From assembly GCF_000177195.2 (NCBI RefSeq), contig NC_015953.1:3348001-3412000 (forward strand): a DNA stretch of 64,000 nt, given 5' to 3'. A model generated the notes under the pieces. The model saw only the letters and a list, made by a program, of their open reading frames with translations. It had not been told where the DNA came from and made no database searches. Source of the DNA: Streptomyces sp. SirexAA-E. GTDB lineage: Bacteria; Actinomycetota; Actinomycetes; Streptomycetales; Streptomycetaceae. Below are positions 36,718-45,135 of the stretch, one piece after another. Both the position numbers and the translations under genes were made by a program. The first letter of the stretch is position 1. Every line of letters starts with the position of its first letter.

Positions 36718-37656
36718 ATGCGCGCACGCTACGGAGTACCCCTGAAAGTCACGGCAGTCGGCGCAGCGGTCGGCGCCGCCGGCCTCGTGTACGCGGCCGG
36801 GTTCGAGGCCCGCTCGTTCCGGTTGCGCCGGATCTCGGTTCCCGTACTCCCGCACGGAGCACGCCCGTTGCGCGTGCTTCAGGTCTCCGACGTCCACATG
36901 GTCAGCGGCCAGCGCAAGAAGCGCGCCTGGCTGCAGTCGCTGGCGGGCCTGCGCCCGGACTTCGTCGTGAACACCGGCGACAACCTCTCGGATCCGGAGG
37001 CCGTCCCCGAGCTGCTGGACGCCCTCGGCCCGCTGATGGAGTTCCCGGGGGTGTACGTCTTCGGCTCGAACGACTACTACGGTCCCAAGCTCCGCAACCC
37101 GGCCCGCTACCTCCTGGAGAAGGTCCAGGGCAAGCACGGGCTCAACGGGAACGCCCCGGCCGTCGGCGCCGTCCACAACCCGTGGGAGCCGATGCGGGAC
37201 GCCTTCGACGAGGCGGGCTGGCTGAACCTGACCAACACCCGGGGCCGGCTCAAGGCGGACGGTCTGCAGATCGCCTTCACGGGCCTGGACGACCCCCACA
37301 TCAAGCGGGACCGCTACGCGGAGGTGGCCGGCGGCCCCGAGACGGACGCCGACCTCTCGATCGGCGTGGTCCACGCGCCGTACCTGCGGTCCCTGGACGC
37401 CTTCACCGCCGACGGCTACCCGCTGATCCTGGCGGGCCACACCCACGGCGGCCAGCTCTGCATCCCGTTCTACGGCGCTCTGGTCACCAACTGCGACCTG
37501 GACACGGACCGGGTGAAGGGCCTCTCCAGCCACTCGGTCGGCGACCGCCGGGCCTATCTCCACGTCTCGGCGGGCTGCGGCACGAACCGCTACACCCCGG
37601 TCCGCTTCGCCTGCCCGCCGGAGGCGACCCTGCTGACCCTGACGCCGCGCGACTGA
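36718..37656 (+). CDS. Membrane-anchored metallophosphoesterase
   Basis: This 312-residue protein has an N-terminal hydrophobic segment (about 9-29) and a calcineurin-like phosphoesterase core. The metal motifs are in order: SDVHMV (D-x-H), NTGDNLSD (GD), FGSNDYYG (GxND, in place of GNH(E/D)), HAPY and GHTHGG. It probably acts at the membrane on a phosphodiester such as a lipid-linked or nucleotide substrate. Its location after the class A PBP gene is conserved in actinobacteria (Rv3683 by memory). The catalytic His of GNHD is replaced by Asn-Asp, typical of this subgroup. Confidence 0.9.
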   Translation: MRARYGVPLKVTAVGAAVGAAGLVYAAGFEARSFRLRRISVPVLPHGARPLRVLQVSDVHMVSGQRKKRAWLQSLAGLRPDFVVNTGDNLSDPEAVPELLDALGPLMEFPGVYVFGSNDYYGPKLRNPARYLLEKVQGKHGLNGNAPAVGAVHNPWEPMRDAFDEAGWLNLTNTRGRLKADGLQIAFTGLDDPHIKRDRYAEVAGGPETDADLSIGVVHAPYLRSLDAFTADGYPLILAGHTHGGQLCIPFYGALVTNCDLDTDRVKGLSSHSVGDRRAYLHVSAGCGTNRYTPVRFACPPEATLLTLTPRD

Positions 37657-37766
37657 GGGTGGGCCCCGGCCCACCGTCCGCCCCGGCGGCCCGGGGGAAA
37701 CCGGATTTCGCCTCCGGGCGCCGGTGGGCTAAAGTAATCGTTGTCGCCGGGACAAACGGTGGACAT

Positions 37767-37840
37767 CGGGGTGTAGCGCAGCTTGGCAGCGCGCTTCGTT
37801 CGGGACGAAGAGGTCGTGGGTTCAAATCCCGCCACCCCGA
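37767..37840 (+). tRNA. tRNA-Pro (anticodon CGG)
   Basis: A full cloverleaf can be drawn. The acceptor stem CGGGGTG pairs with CACCCCG, the D-arm contains AGCGCAGCTTGGCAGCGC, and the anticodon stem CTTCG/CGAAG encloses TTCGGGA with anticodon CGG. The T-arm is GTGGG-TTCAAAT-CCCGC. CCA is not encoded. A terminator hairpin follows 16 bp later. Confidence 0.95.
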
Positions 37841-37856
37841 CAGCTGAAACACCAGG

Positions 37857-37894
37857 TCAGGGGCCTGATCCGCGAGAGCGGATCGGGCCCCTGA
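37857..37894 (+). terminator. Terminator after tRNA-Pro
   Basis: Bases 37857-37873 pair with 37878-37894 with a single mismatch around a GAGA loop. It ends the tRNA transcript and may also serve the convergent channel gene. Confidence 0.75.
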
Positions 37895-37964
37895 GTGGTT
37901 TCCGGTGAGGGTGGGCCGGGAGAAGCCGGTGGCTTGCGCCGCCCGCGCCCGCCCGTCGGCCCGC

Positions 37965-38927
37965 CTACGGGCGGGCGCCGGTGGTCGGGGGTGTGCTCGT
38001 CGCTCCGGCGAGGGGTGGCGGGGTCCCGACGAGGTCGCGTTCGAGGGCGTCGAGGGCCTGGCGGGCCGCCGCGAGGCGCTCCAGCAGCAGCAGCCGGTCG
38101 TCCTCCTCCGGGCGGCCGGGTTCCTGGGGAGGCGACGGGGACGGTTCTGCCGCCGTGTCCCGTGCATCCTGCTCCTCCTCCATCTCCCGGGCCTCCTCCA
38201 GAGACGTGATGACCACGCCGATGAGGACGTTGACGAGGACGAACGAGGCGAGCAGCACGTACGAGGCGTAGTAGAGGAGGCTCCAGCGGGAGATCTCCAG
38301 GCCGGCGTGGATCGCGTCGCCGATGCCGTCCAGGATCATCAGCAGGAACAGGGTGAGGACCGCGCGGCCGATGGAGCCGTAGTGTTCCGGGTCCTGCCGG
38401 CCGAAGAAGACCCAGCCGACCATCGCGTACACGTACAGCAGCAGCGCCCCGACGAGCAGGAAGCTCAGGGTGCCGGGCAGGCTGCGGCCGACCGCGACCA
38501 GGACGATCCGCAACTGCGGCAGGAAACGCGCCGTGCGCAACACCCTGGCCAGCCGCAACAGGCGCAGGACGGTGGTGTTCTCGCGGACGAGCGGCAGGAA
38601 GGCGCACAGGACCACGGCGAGGTCGAAGAGGTTCCACGGGTCCTTGAGGAAGCCGCGGGGGCGGTCGGCGTGTGCGCCGAGCCGGACAAGGATCTCGGCG
38701 GTGAACACGGCCAGGCAGCCGTGCTCGGCCAGCCGTAACCAGCGGTGCCATTCCTCGACGAGCCCGGAGTAGGTCTCCAGGCCCAGCAGTGCCGCGTTGA
38801 GGAGGATCACGGTGAGGACGGTCACGGCGAACCACCGGGCCTCCGTGACGCGGCGGCAACGGCGCGCCAGCTCAGGGCGGCCGGGCCGGGACTCGACGGC
38901 GGTCCTCTGGTCGTACTGCTCCGGCAT
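37965..38927 (-). CDS. Single-domain voltage-gated cation-channel-like protein
   Basis: This protein of about 320 residues has six transmembrane helices. S4 is clear: RLLRLARVLRTARFLPQLR has arginines every third residue, as in bacterial voltage-gated sodium channels. The pore region (LFLLMILDGIGDAIHAG) differs from the LESWA-type filter of NaChBac, so ion selectivity cannot be assumed. After S6 comes an acidic stretch (EEAREMEEEQDARD) and a C-terminal helix that could form a coiled coil. ATG 38927 has AAGGAG about 12 bases upstream. A GTG at 39011 would add 28 disordered residues. Confidence 0.85.
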   Translation of the reverse strand: MPEQYDQRTAVESRPGRPELARRCRRVTEARWFAVTVLTVILLNAALLGLETYSGLVEEWHRWLRLAEHGCLAVFTAEILVRLGAHADRPRGFLKDPWNLFDLAVVLCAFLPLVRENTTVLRLLRLARVLRTARFLPQLRIVLVAVGRSLPGTLSFLLVGALLLYVYAMVGWVFFGRQDPEHYGSIGRAVLTLFLLMILDGIGDAIHAGLEISRWSLLYYASYVLLASFVLVNVLIGVVITSLEEAREMEEEQDARDTAAEPSPSPPQEPGRPEEDDRLLLLERLAAARQALDALERDLVGTPPPLAGATSTPPTTGARP

Positions 38928-39174
38928 CGTGCTGCCCTGCTCCTTGTCGCGCCTGCCCCCCCTCCCGGTCGGCACTGCCGGGTGGCGGGGCTCACCGGGT
39001 GATCCGATCACCCGTCAGGAGTCTTCTACAGCAGCGTAGATCGTCGGGCGCCACCGGCCACCCGATCCGGCCATGCCCCGATCCGATCATGCCCCGGTCC
39101 GCCCGGAGCGGGGACCGCGTCCGGCTCGTTCGGTGCGCGGCGACCGTGGACCCACACGGGGCCTGTTCACGTTA

Positions 39175-39184
39175 GTTGCGCAAC
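39175..39184. promoter_or_regulatory. TTGCGCAA operator candidate, site 1
   Basis: GTTGCGCAAC is a 10-bp perfect palindrome 15 bp before the start of the small gene at 39200, overlapping where its promoter must be. It shares the TTGCGCAA core and a loose TnnAA tail with sites at 39845 and 44747. Confidence 0.4.
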
Positions 39185-39199
39185 CTTTAAACTGTCGAC

Positions 39200-39430
39200 A
39201 TGGAGACTGCCGACGTGACGGGACGGGAAGCCGCGGTGCTCGACGGAGGGCCCGCGGACGGACTACGGATGGAGGTCGCCGACCGGCCGCCCGTGATCCA
39301 GGTGGCGTACCCCTGCCAGGCCGAGGACGCGCCGCGCGGCGTGCGCGTGGAGGCGGTGTACGTCTACCGCCGGGACTACACCGTGACCGGCGAGCCGCTG
39401 CGGTACGGCTTCGATGTCGCCAGCCCCTGA
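39200..39430 (+). CDS. Conserved-looking hypothetical protein, 76 residues
   Basis: This small acidic protein starts METADVTGREAAVLDGG and contains VYVYRRDYTVTGEPLRYGF. The N-terminal half resembles short actinobacterial proteins with a DGGPADG(L/E) segment, but I cannot name a family. Codon bias is strongly Streptomyces-like, which supports a real gene. TAAACT six bases upstream of ATG and the absence of a ribosome site suggest a leaderless message. The TTGCGCAA palindrome overlaps the promoter. Confidence 0.7.
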   Translation: METADVTGREAAVLDGGPADGLRMEVADRPPVIQVAYPCQAEDAPRGVRVEAVYVYRRDYTVTGEPLRYGFDVASP

Positions 39431-39485
39431 CACGCCGGGGAGTGCGCGTCAGGGGCCGGCCGTACGGGGGCGCGGGACGGCGGGC

Positions 39486-39770
39486 TCAGTGAGCCGGGCC
39501 GTCCTCGACGTGGGGGCGGGCCTGCGGTGTCCCGTCCGGGACGGGCCGGCCGATGTGCCGCGCGGGCTCGGCGGGGGCCGCCCCCTCGGCCGGGCCCGCC
39601 GCGTGCCGCTCGGCGCCGTCCTTCTTCATCGCCTCGGCCTCGCTCTTGAGGATGCGCATCGACTTGCCCAGACCGCGGGCGGCGTCGGGCAGCTTCTTCG
39701 AGCCGAACAGCACGATGATCACGATCGCCAGGATCAGCAGGTGCCAGGGTTCCAGTCCGTTGCGGAGCAT
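39486..39770 (-). CDS. TatA/E-family twin-arginine translocase subunit
   Basis: This protein of about 94 residues has an N-terminal helix ([16 protein letters not shown]), the conserved FG hinge at residues 22-23, and the amphipathic helix [20 protein letters not shown]. The tail is Ala/Pro-rich. It would form the pore part of a Tat export system. No tatB or tatC is nearby, so it is an extra TatA copy. ATG 39770 has GAGAGG 8 bases upstream and is preferred over GTG 39779. Confidence 0.88.
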   Translation of the reverse strand: MLRNGLEPWHLLILAIVIIVLFGSKKLPDAARGLGKSMRILKSEAEAMKKDGAERHAAGPAEGAAPAEPARHIGRPVPDGTPQARPHVEDGPAH

Positions 39771-39844
39771 CCCGCTCACCTCTCCTCTTCGCCGGCCGGG
39801 AGGTCCGCACCGGGCGGTGCGGTCCGTCTGCCATCATTGCTACA

Positions 39845-39852
39845 TTGCGCAA
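39845..39852. promoter_or_regulatory. TTGCGCAA operator candidate, site 2
   Basis: TTGCGCAA followed by CTGTACAA lies in the divergent region between the tatA-like and LCP genes, 67 bp upstream of the LCP start. It aligns with the sites at 39176 and 44747. Confidence 0.4.
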
Positions 39853-39918
39853 CTGTACAACCATGGGGGGTGGGCCGGTCGTCCGCTCCGTATGAGTCGG
39901 ACGGATGAGGGTGCACGG

Positions 39919-41496
39919 ATGACCACCACCAGCGATCAGGCCATACCCTCCCGCCGCCGGCGCCGGGCGGCCCCGCCCCGGCGTGGTGCGCCGCGTGGCG
40001 GGCGTACCGCACGGCGGCGCCGCAAGCGCGGCCCGCTGCGGACGGCGCTGCTGGTCGCCCTGTCCCTGGCGGTGCTCGGTACGGCCGGCCTGGGGTGGAT
40101 CTACCTGAAGCTGAACGGCGACATCGAGACCTTCGACGGGGCGGGTCTGTCCAAGAACCGCCCCGCCTCCGGCTCGTCCAAGGGCGAGAACGTGCTGGTC
40201 ATCGGTTCGGACGCGCGCACCGACGGGAACAGTGCGCTCGGCGGCGGCAGCAAGGACGACATCGGCCGCTCCGACACGGCGTTCCTGCTGCACGTGTACG
40301 CCGACCACCGGCACGCCATCGCGGTGTCCATCCCCCGCGACACCCTGGTCACCATCCCGCCGTGCAGGCTGCCGGACGGCACCTGGACCCGCACGCAGAC
40401 CGACACCATGTTCAACGCGGCCTTCTCGGTCGGCCAGACCGAGGCGGGCAACCCGGCCTGCACCCAGAACACCGTGGAGGAGCTCACCGGCCTCCGCGTC
40501 GACCACACGGTCGTGGTCGACTTCAAGGGATTCGCGGCGCTGACGGACGTGGTCGGCGGCGTACAGGTCTGTCTCCCGCAGGACATCTACCAGGGGGACC
40601 TCAACCCCAACCGCGCCACCAAGGGGGAGCGGATCTTCGAGAAGGGCGAGCAGAACGTGTCCGGGCAGAAGGCCCTGGACTACGTCCGTATCCGGCACGG
40701 CATCGGCGACGGTTCCGACATAGGGCGTATCAAACGCCAGCAGGCCTTCGTCTCCAGCCTCCTCAAGAAGATCAAGAGTGACGGCCTCACCCCGACCAAG
40801 CTCCTGCCGCTGGCCACCGCCGCCACCAAGTCGATGACCGTCGACCCCGGCCTGGGTACGGCGGACAAGCTGGTGGCCTTCGCGATGTCGCTGAAGGACG
40901 TCGACCTGCACGACACCAAGTTCGTCACCGTCCCCTGGCGCTACCAGGGCTCACGCGTCGCGATCGCCGAACCGGACGCCTCCGGGCTGTGGGCCGCGCT
41001 GAAGGCCGACCGCACCATCGACGGCGAGGACGCCGGCGGTGGGGGCGGGGGCACGGCGACGGCATCGGCCTCCGGGGCGCCGGAGGCCGACGGTGAGACC
41101 TCCGCGGTCGCCGTCGACGGGCACGGGATCGACGTCGCGGTCTACAACGGGACCACCACGAGCGGCCTGGCCTCCGAGGCGTCCGCCGCCCTCACCGCCC
41201 ACGGCTTCACGGTCACCGGGACCGGCAACGCGTCCGACCGGCAGCACACCACCACGGTCGTGCAGTACGGCGCCGGCCTGCGGAGCCAGGCCGAGACCGT
41301 CGCCCGGGTGTTCCCCGGAGCCCGGCTGGAATCCGTCGGCGGGTCGACGGTCAACGTCGTGGTGGGCACGGCCTACGCCGCCACCGGCGGCTCCCCGTCG
41401 GCGGCCCCCTCCGCCGACGGGAGCTCCGTGGCGGCGGACGCCCGATCGGCCGACGACGACCTGTGCGCGGACCTCTCCTACGGATCGGGCGGCTGA
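39919..41496 (+). CDS. LytR-CpsA-Psr (LCP) family protein
   Basis: This protein of about 525 residues has a very basic N-terminus (residues 11-37), a single membrane helix at 42-63, and the LCP domain with VIGSDAR (94-100), GRSDT (116-120) and SIPRDT (137-142). It also has the later R residues (YVRIRHG ... GRIKRQQ). A Gly/Thr/Ala linker leads to a C-terminal LytR_C domain (IDVAVYNGTTTSGLAS). LCP enzymes attach teichoic acid or other glycopolymers to peptidoglycan outside the membrane. ATG 39919 follows GAGGG at 7 bases; ATG 39892 is in frame. Confidence 0.92.
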   Translation: MTTTSDQAIPSRRRRRAAPPRRGAPRGGRTARRRRKRGPLRTALLVALSLAVLGTAGLGWIYLKLNGDIETFDGAGLSKNRPASGSSKGENVLVIGSDARTDGNSALGGGSKDDIGRSDTAFLLHVYADHRHAIAVSIPRDTLVTIPPCRLPDGTWTRTQTDTMFNAAFSVGQTEAGNPACTQNTVEELTGLRVDHTVVVDFKGFAALTDVVGGVQVCLPQDIYQGDLNPNRATKGERIFEKGEQNVSGQKALDYVRIRHGIGDGSDIGRIKRQQAFVSSLLKKIKSDGLTPTKLLPLATAATKSMTVDPGLGTADKLVAFAMSLKDVDLHDTKFVTVPWRYQGSRVAIAEPDASGLWAALKADRTIDGEDAGGGGGGTATASASGAPEADGETSAVAVDGHGIDVAVYNGTTTSGLASEASAALTAHGFTVTGTGNASDRQHTTTVVQYGAGLRSQAETVARVFPGARLESVGGSTVNVVVGTAYAATGGSPSAAPSADGSSVAADARSADDDLCADLSYGSGG

Positions 41497-41513
41497 GCCG
41501 GCCGCACCGGCCC

Positions 41514-44186
41514 TCACCACCCCGGCGCGTCCTCCGCGTGCCGTCGCTCGTACCGCTTCCGGGCGGCCAGGAGGCCTGCGGCGTACAGGCCGAGGACGGC
41601 GGCGAGCAGCGGGTAGTACACCGGCGGCAGCGTGGTCAGGCCGAGCAGCGGGCCGAGCGGTGAGGGCGGCAGCAGCAGTCCGATGGCCGCCAGCGCCCCC
41701 GCGGCCCAGGCGACCGGACCCGGCCTGCGCCCCTCGGCACCACGGCGGCCGATGCGCAGGAGCAGCATCACCAGTGCCTGGGTGAGCAGGTTCTCCGTGA
41801 ACCAGCCGGAGTGGAAGGCCGCCTCGTCGTCCCCCGTGCCCGGACCGTGCAGGGCGAGGGCCAGGACCGCGAAGGTGGCGAGGTCGGCCACGGCGTTGAG
41901 CAGGCCGAATCCGGTGATGAACCGCAGGAGTTCGCGCGGACGCAGCACGGTCGGCCGGCGCAGCGCCGAGGGGTGCGGGCGGTCGTGGACGAAGGCGAGC
42001 TGGGCGGCGTCGAAGCACAGGTTCTGCGTCAGCACCTGGACCGGAAGCATCGGCAGGAACGGCAGCAGCAGCCCGGCGGAGAGCATCGCGATCACGTTGC
42101 CGAGGTTCGAGGAGAGTGTGACGCGCAGATAGGTGGCGATGTTGCCGCTCGCGTGCCGGCCGGCGCCGATCGCGTGCGCGATCGCGGTGAGGTCCTTCTC
42201 GGCGAGCACCACGTCGGCGCACTCGCGGGCCACGTCGGCGGCGTCGCGCGGGGCGATGCCGACGTCGGCGGTGCGCAGCGCGGGCAGGTCGTTGACACCG
42301 TCGCCGAGGAATCCCACGGTGTGCCCGGCGGTCCGCAGCGCCTGGGCGACCCGGGCCTTGTGGGTGGGGGTGCAGCGGGCGAAGACCGTCGTGCGGTGGG
42401 CCGCCTCGGCGAGTTCGGTGTCGGTGAGCGCGTCGACGCGGTCGGCGGTGAGCACGGCGTCGTCGGCGACGGGGATGCCGAGGTCGAGGCAGGCGCGCAC
42501 GGCGGTGCCGGGATGGTCGCCGGTGAGGATCTTGACGGTGACGCCCTGACCGGTGAGGACGTCCAGCGCGTCGGCGGCGGTCGGGGTGAGCGCGTCCCGG
42601 AGGGTGATCAGACCGCGGAAGGTGAGCCCGCGTTCGTCGGCCGGGGTGTAGTCGCGGGAGCGGGCCGGGCGCTCCGCGGTGGCGACCGCCAGGACGCGTA
42701 CGCCGCCGTCGGCCCGCGCGGCGGCGAGGCCGCGCAGCCGTTCGCGCGCGTCGTCGGCGAGTGCGCAGCGCTCCAGGACCGCCTCGACGTCGCCCTTGAC
42801 CACCAGCGTGTGGCGACCGAGGCGGCCGGGGGTGCGGACGACGGCGGTGGCGAGGCGGCGGAGCGGGTCGAAGGGGACGGCCGCCGTCCCGTCGTACGCC
42901 AGGAGCGCGTCCTCGTCGGCCGCGTCCAGGATCGCCTCGTCGAGGGCGTCCGGTACGGGCAGGTCGGCGAGCTGCAACGTCCACCAGGCGTTGACGGCGG
43001 CCCAGTGCAGGACGTCCGGGTCGTCCCGGCCGTCCGCCGCGAGGGCGCGGTCGACGACGGGGCGGTCCTGGGTGAGGGTGCCGGTCTTGTCCAGGCACAG
43101 GACGTCGACGGCGCCCACGTCGTGCAGTGCCGGCAGCCGCTTGACGATCACCCCGTGGGCACGCGCCAGCAGCGAGGCGCCACGGGCCAGGCAGGTGGTG
43201 ACCAGCACCGGCAGCATCTCCGGCGTCAGTCCGACCGCCACGGCGACGGCGAACGGCAGTGTCTCCAGGCCGCGGCCGCGCAGCGCCGCGTTGGCCATCA
43301 GCACCAGCGGCGGGGTGAGCAGCATGAACCGGATCAGCGTCCAGGAGATGCCGTGCACGGAGCGGTCGAAGGCGCTCGCCTCCGTCGGGCCGCCGGACAG
43401 TGTCTGGGCGCTGGCGAACCGGGTGCGCGCGCCGGTCGCGGTGACGACCGCACTCGCGCTGCCCGCGGCGACGCTGCTGCCCTGGAAGCAGAGCTGCGGC
43501 TGATCGAACACACCGCCGCCGGTCGTGCCGGGCCGGTCGTCGGCGTACTTCGTGACGGGTGCCGACTCCCCCGTCAGCGCGGCCTGGTGCACCGTGAGCC
43601 CGCTCGCGCGCAGCAGCCGTACGTCCGCCGGGACCAGCTCGCCCGGACCGAGGCGGATCACGTCCCCCGGTACCAGCTCCTCCACGGGCGCCTCGCGGGC
43701 CGTGGCCGCGCTGTCCGCGCTCCGGCGCCGCAGCACGGTGGCGGTGGTGGCGACCAGCTCGCGCAGCCCGGCCATGGAGCGGTCGGCGCGGTGCTCGCCG
43801 GTCGCGCGCAGTACACAGCTCACGGCGACCAGCAGGAGGATCACCGAGGCGGTCCCCCAGGCGAGGACGGCCGCCGACACCAGTCCGAGGCATCCCAGGA
43901 CCGCTGTGAACGGGTCCCGCAGGCTGCGTACGAACAACCGCGGCCAGGTCATCGGGCGCCGGGCCGGGACCGTGTTCCCGCCCGACCGGGCCAGCCGCTC
44001 CTCCGCCTGCGCCTCTGTCAGGCCGCGCGGGCCGCTGTCCAGGCGGCGCAGCACCTCCAGCACGGTCGGTGCGGCGGTTCCCGGGGCGGGCGCCGCGGTC
44101 CCACCGTGGCCGCGCGCCTGTTCCGGGACGGCCGCGGGTGCGGACGTCCCCGCGTCCCGGCCCGTGGCCGCGCCGGTCTCAGCCAC
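41514..44186 (-). CDS. P-type ATPase, MgtA-like
   Basis: This 890-residue P-type ATPase has the actuator TGES motif (LTGESAPV), phosphorylation loop DKTGTLTQD near residue 367, and hinge GDGVNDLPAL. The M4 motif TPEMLP is typical of MgtA/MgtB magnesium importers (P3B). About ten helices are predicted. The N-terminal 45 residues are Ala/Pro/Gly-rich. GTG 44186 overlaps the end of the ArsR-type regulator gene by 8 bp, so it is co-transcribed with it. That pairing is unusual for a magnesium pump, and a different cation cannot be excluded. It converges on the LCP gene with 17 bp between stops. Confidence 0.9.
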   Translation of the reverse strand: MAETGAATGRDAGTSAPAAVPEQARGHGGTAAPAPGTAAPTVLEVLRRLDSGPRGLTEAQAEERLARSGGNTVPARRPMTWPRLFVRSLRDPFTAVLGCLGLVSAAVLAWGTASVILLLVAVSCVLRATGEHRADRSMAGLRELVATTATVLRRRSADSAATAREAPVEELVPGDVIRLGPGELVPADVRLLRASGLTVHQAALTGESAPVTKYADDRPGTTGGGVFDQPQLCFQGSSVAAGSASAVVTATGARTRFASAQTLSGGPTEASAFDRSVHGISWTLIRFMLLTPPLVLMANAALRGRGLETLPFAVAVAVGLTPEMLPVLVTTCLARGASLLARAHGVIVKRLPALHDVGAVDVLCLDKTGTLTQDRPVVDRALAADGRDDPDVLHWAAVNAWWTLQLADLPVPDALDEAILDAADEDALLAYDGTAAVPFDPLRRLATAVVRTPGRLGRHTLVVKGDVEAVLERCALADDARERLRGLAAARADGGVRVLAVATAERPARSRDYTPADERGLTFRGLITLRDALTPTAADALDVLTGQGVTVKILTGDHPGTAVRACLDLGIPVADDAVLTADRVDALTDTELAEAAHRTTVFARCTPTHKARVAQALRTAGHTVGFLGDGVNDLPALRTADVGIAPRDAADVARECADVVLAEKDLTAIAHAIGAGRHASGNIATYLRVTLSSNLGNVIAMLSAGLLLPFLPMLPVQVLTQNLCFDAAQLAFVHDRPHPSALRRPTVLRPRELLRFITGFGLLNAVADLATFAVLALALHGPGTGDDEAAFHSGWFTENLLTQALVMLLLRIGRRGAEGRRPGPVAWAAGALAAIGLLLPPSPLGPLLGLTTLPPVYYPLLAAVLGLYAAGLLAARKRYERRHAEDAPGW

Positions 44187-44577
44187 CGGTCCCGGGCAGC
44201 CGGCTGACCGGTGCGTGTGCCTGGTGGGAGCGCACTGTCAGTTGCCCGACCATCACCCGGACCACGGTCACGATGTCGGGGTCGTCGACGTAGTAGACCT
44301 GGCGGCGGCCCTCACGGCGGGAGCGGACGAGTCCGGCGAGCTTCAGCTTCGCCAGGTGCTGGCTGACCGCGGGCAGCGCGCCGCCGACACGGTCGGCGAG
44401 GTGGGTGACGTCGCTCTCGCCCTGGGAGAGGGCCCACATGATGTGCAGCCTGGCCGACGAGGCGAGGAGCCCGAACGCGGCGGCCGCGTCCGCCAGGACC
44501 TCGGCGGAGGGGTCCCCGAAGCCGACGTTCTCCGTCAAGGTCTTCTCCGTCCCGCCCGCATCACAGCTGCCGCACAC
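44179..44577 (-). CDS. ArsR/SmtB-family metal or stress regulator
   Basis: This protein of about 132 residues has a winged helix with the recognition segment PAVSQHLAKLKLAGLVRSRR. Cys2 and Cys5 (CGSC) near the N-terminus and a DDPD ... SHQAH pattern in the last helix are possible metal ligands. They do not match the usual DxH-x10-H-x2-H site exactly. Start GTG 44577 is chosen because TACACT lies eight bases upstream. The frame is open further upstream to 44754, but without a Shine-Dalgarno site. It lies directly before the MgtA-like gene and probably represses it. Confidence 0.82.
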   Translation of the reverse strand: MCGSCDAGGTEKTLTENVGFGDPSAEVLADAAAAFGLLASSARLHIMWALSQGESDVTHLADRVGGALPAVSQHLAKLKLAGLVRSRREGRRQVYYVDDPDIVTVVRVMVGQLTVRSHQAHAPVSRLPGTGG

Positions 44578-44742
44578 GCGCCGATCCAGTGTAGGCGCCC
44601 GGGAGCGGTGTCCTGGCTGCCGGTACGGGGAGCCCGGCCTTCCTCCCGCGGGTCGCGCGGGCGGTCGGCCGTGGGGCGGGGGACCGGCCGGATTGCCCGG
44701 TTGCCGTGGGCGGCCCCTCGTCAGGGCGGCAGAACTGTTCAT

Positions 44743-44758
44743 ATGATTGCGCAATCAT
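44743..44758. promoter_or_regulatory. TTGCGCAA operator candidate, site 3 (16-bp palindrome)
   Basis: ATGATTGCGCAATCAT is a perfect 16-bp palindrome, 68 bp before the GlsB start and 165 bp before the ArsR start. It is followed by GCAA, forming a second inverted pair TTGC-N8-GCAA. It is the strongest of the TTGCGCAA sites. Confidence 0.5.
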
Positions 44759-44825
44759 GCAACTACGTGCGGGGTGGCCGTCCGCCGGACGGCCACCCCG
44801 CACGACCCGACTGGAGGACAACGAC

Positions 44826-45092
44826 GTGGGCATCATCGGCTGGATCATCCTCGGCCTGCTCGCCGGAGCCATCGCCAAGATCCTGCTGCCGGGCCGCGAC
44901 CCGGGCGGGCTGTTCGGCACCACGCTCATCGGTATCGCGGGAGCGTTCGTCGGTGGCTGGCTGTCCGCCCGCTTCCTCGACCGCCCGGTGGAGAACCAGT
45001 TCTTCGACCTCTACACCTGGGGCGCGGCGATCGGCGGCTCCCTGGTCCTGCTGGTCGCCTACCGCCTGCTGTTCGGCAACTCGCGCAACTGA
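44826..45092 (+). CDS. GlsB/YeaQ/YmgE (transglycosylase-associated) membrane protein
   Basis: This 88-residue protein has three hydrophobic helices and the family pattern IIGWIILGLLAGAIAKILLPG ending in LVAYRLLFG, with a conserved GGLFGT turn. It is a small inner-membrane stress protein of unknown function; the transglycosylase name is historical. GTG 44826 follows GGAGG at a good distance. The 16-bp TTGCGCAA palindrome lies upstream. It converges on a TerD gene. Confidence 0.88.
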   Translation: MGIIGWIILGLLAGAIAKILLPGRDPGGLFGTTLIGIAGAFVGGWLSARFLDRPVENQFFDLYTWGAAIGGSLVLLVAYRLLFGNSRN

Positions 45093-45098
45093 CCCGGC

Positions 45099-45132
45099 CG
45101 CGGGCCCGCCCGTCACGGTCGCGGGCCCGCCC
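45099..45132. repeat. GC-rich 13-bp direct repeat between GlsB and TerD genes
   Basis: CGCGGGCCCGCCC occurs at 45099-45111 and again at 45120-45132. Each copy contains the self-complementary GCGGGCCCGC, so the RNA can fold in either direction. It may serve as a two-way terminator for the convergent genes. Confidence 0.5.
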
Positions 45133-45135
45133 AGG

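Noticed and set aside
37767..37840. tRNA-Pro as an integration site for the accessory-looking genes after it
   Set aside because: I found no integrase gene and no repeated tRNA 3' end downstream, so an inserted element is not supported.
40951..43893. 980-codon minus-strand frame inside the MgtA-like gene
   Set aside because: It is a second frame on the same strand across the P-ATPase gene, is Arg/Pro/Gly-rich and has no domain; the P-ATPase frame carries all motifs.
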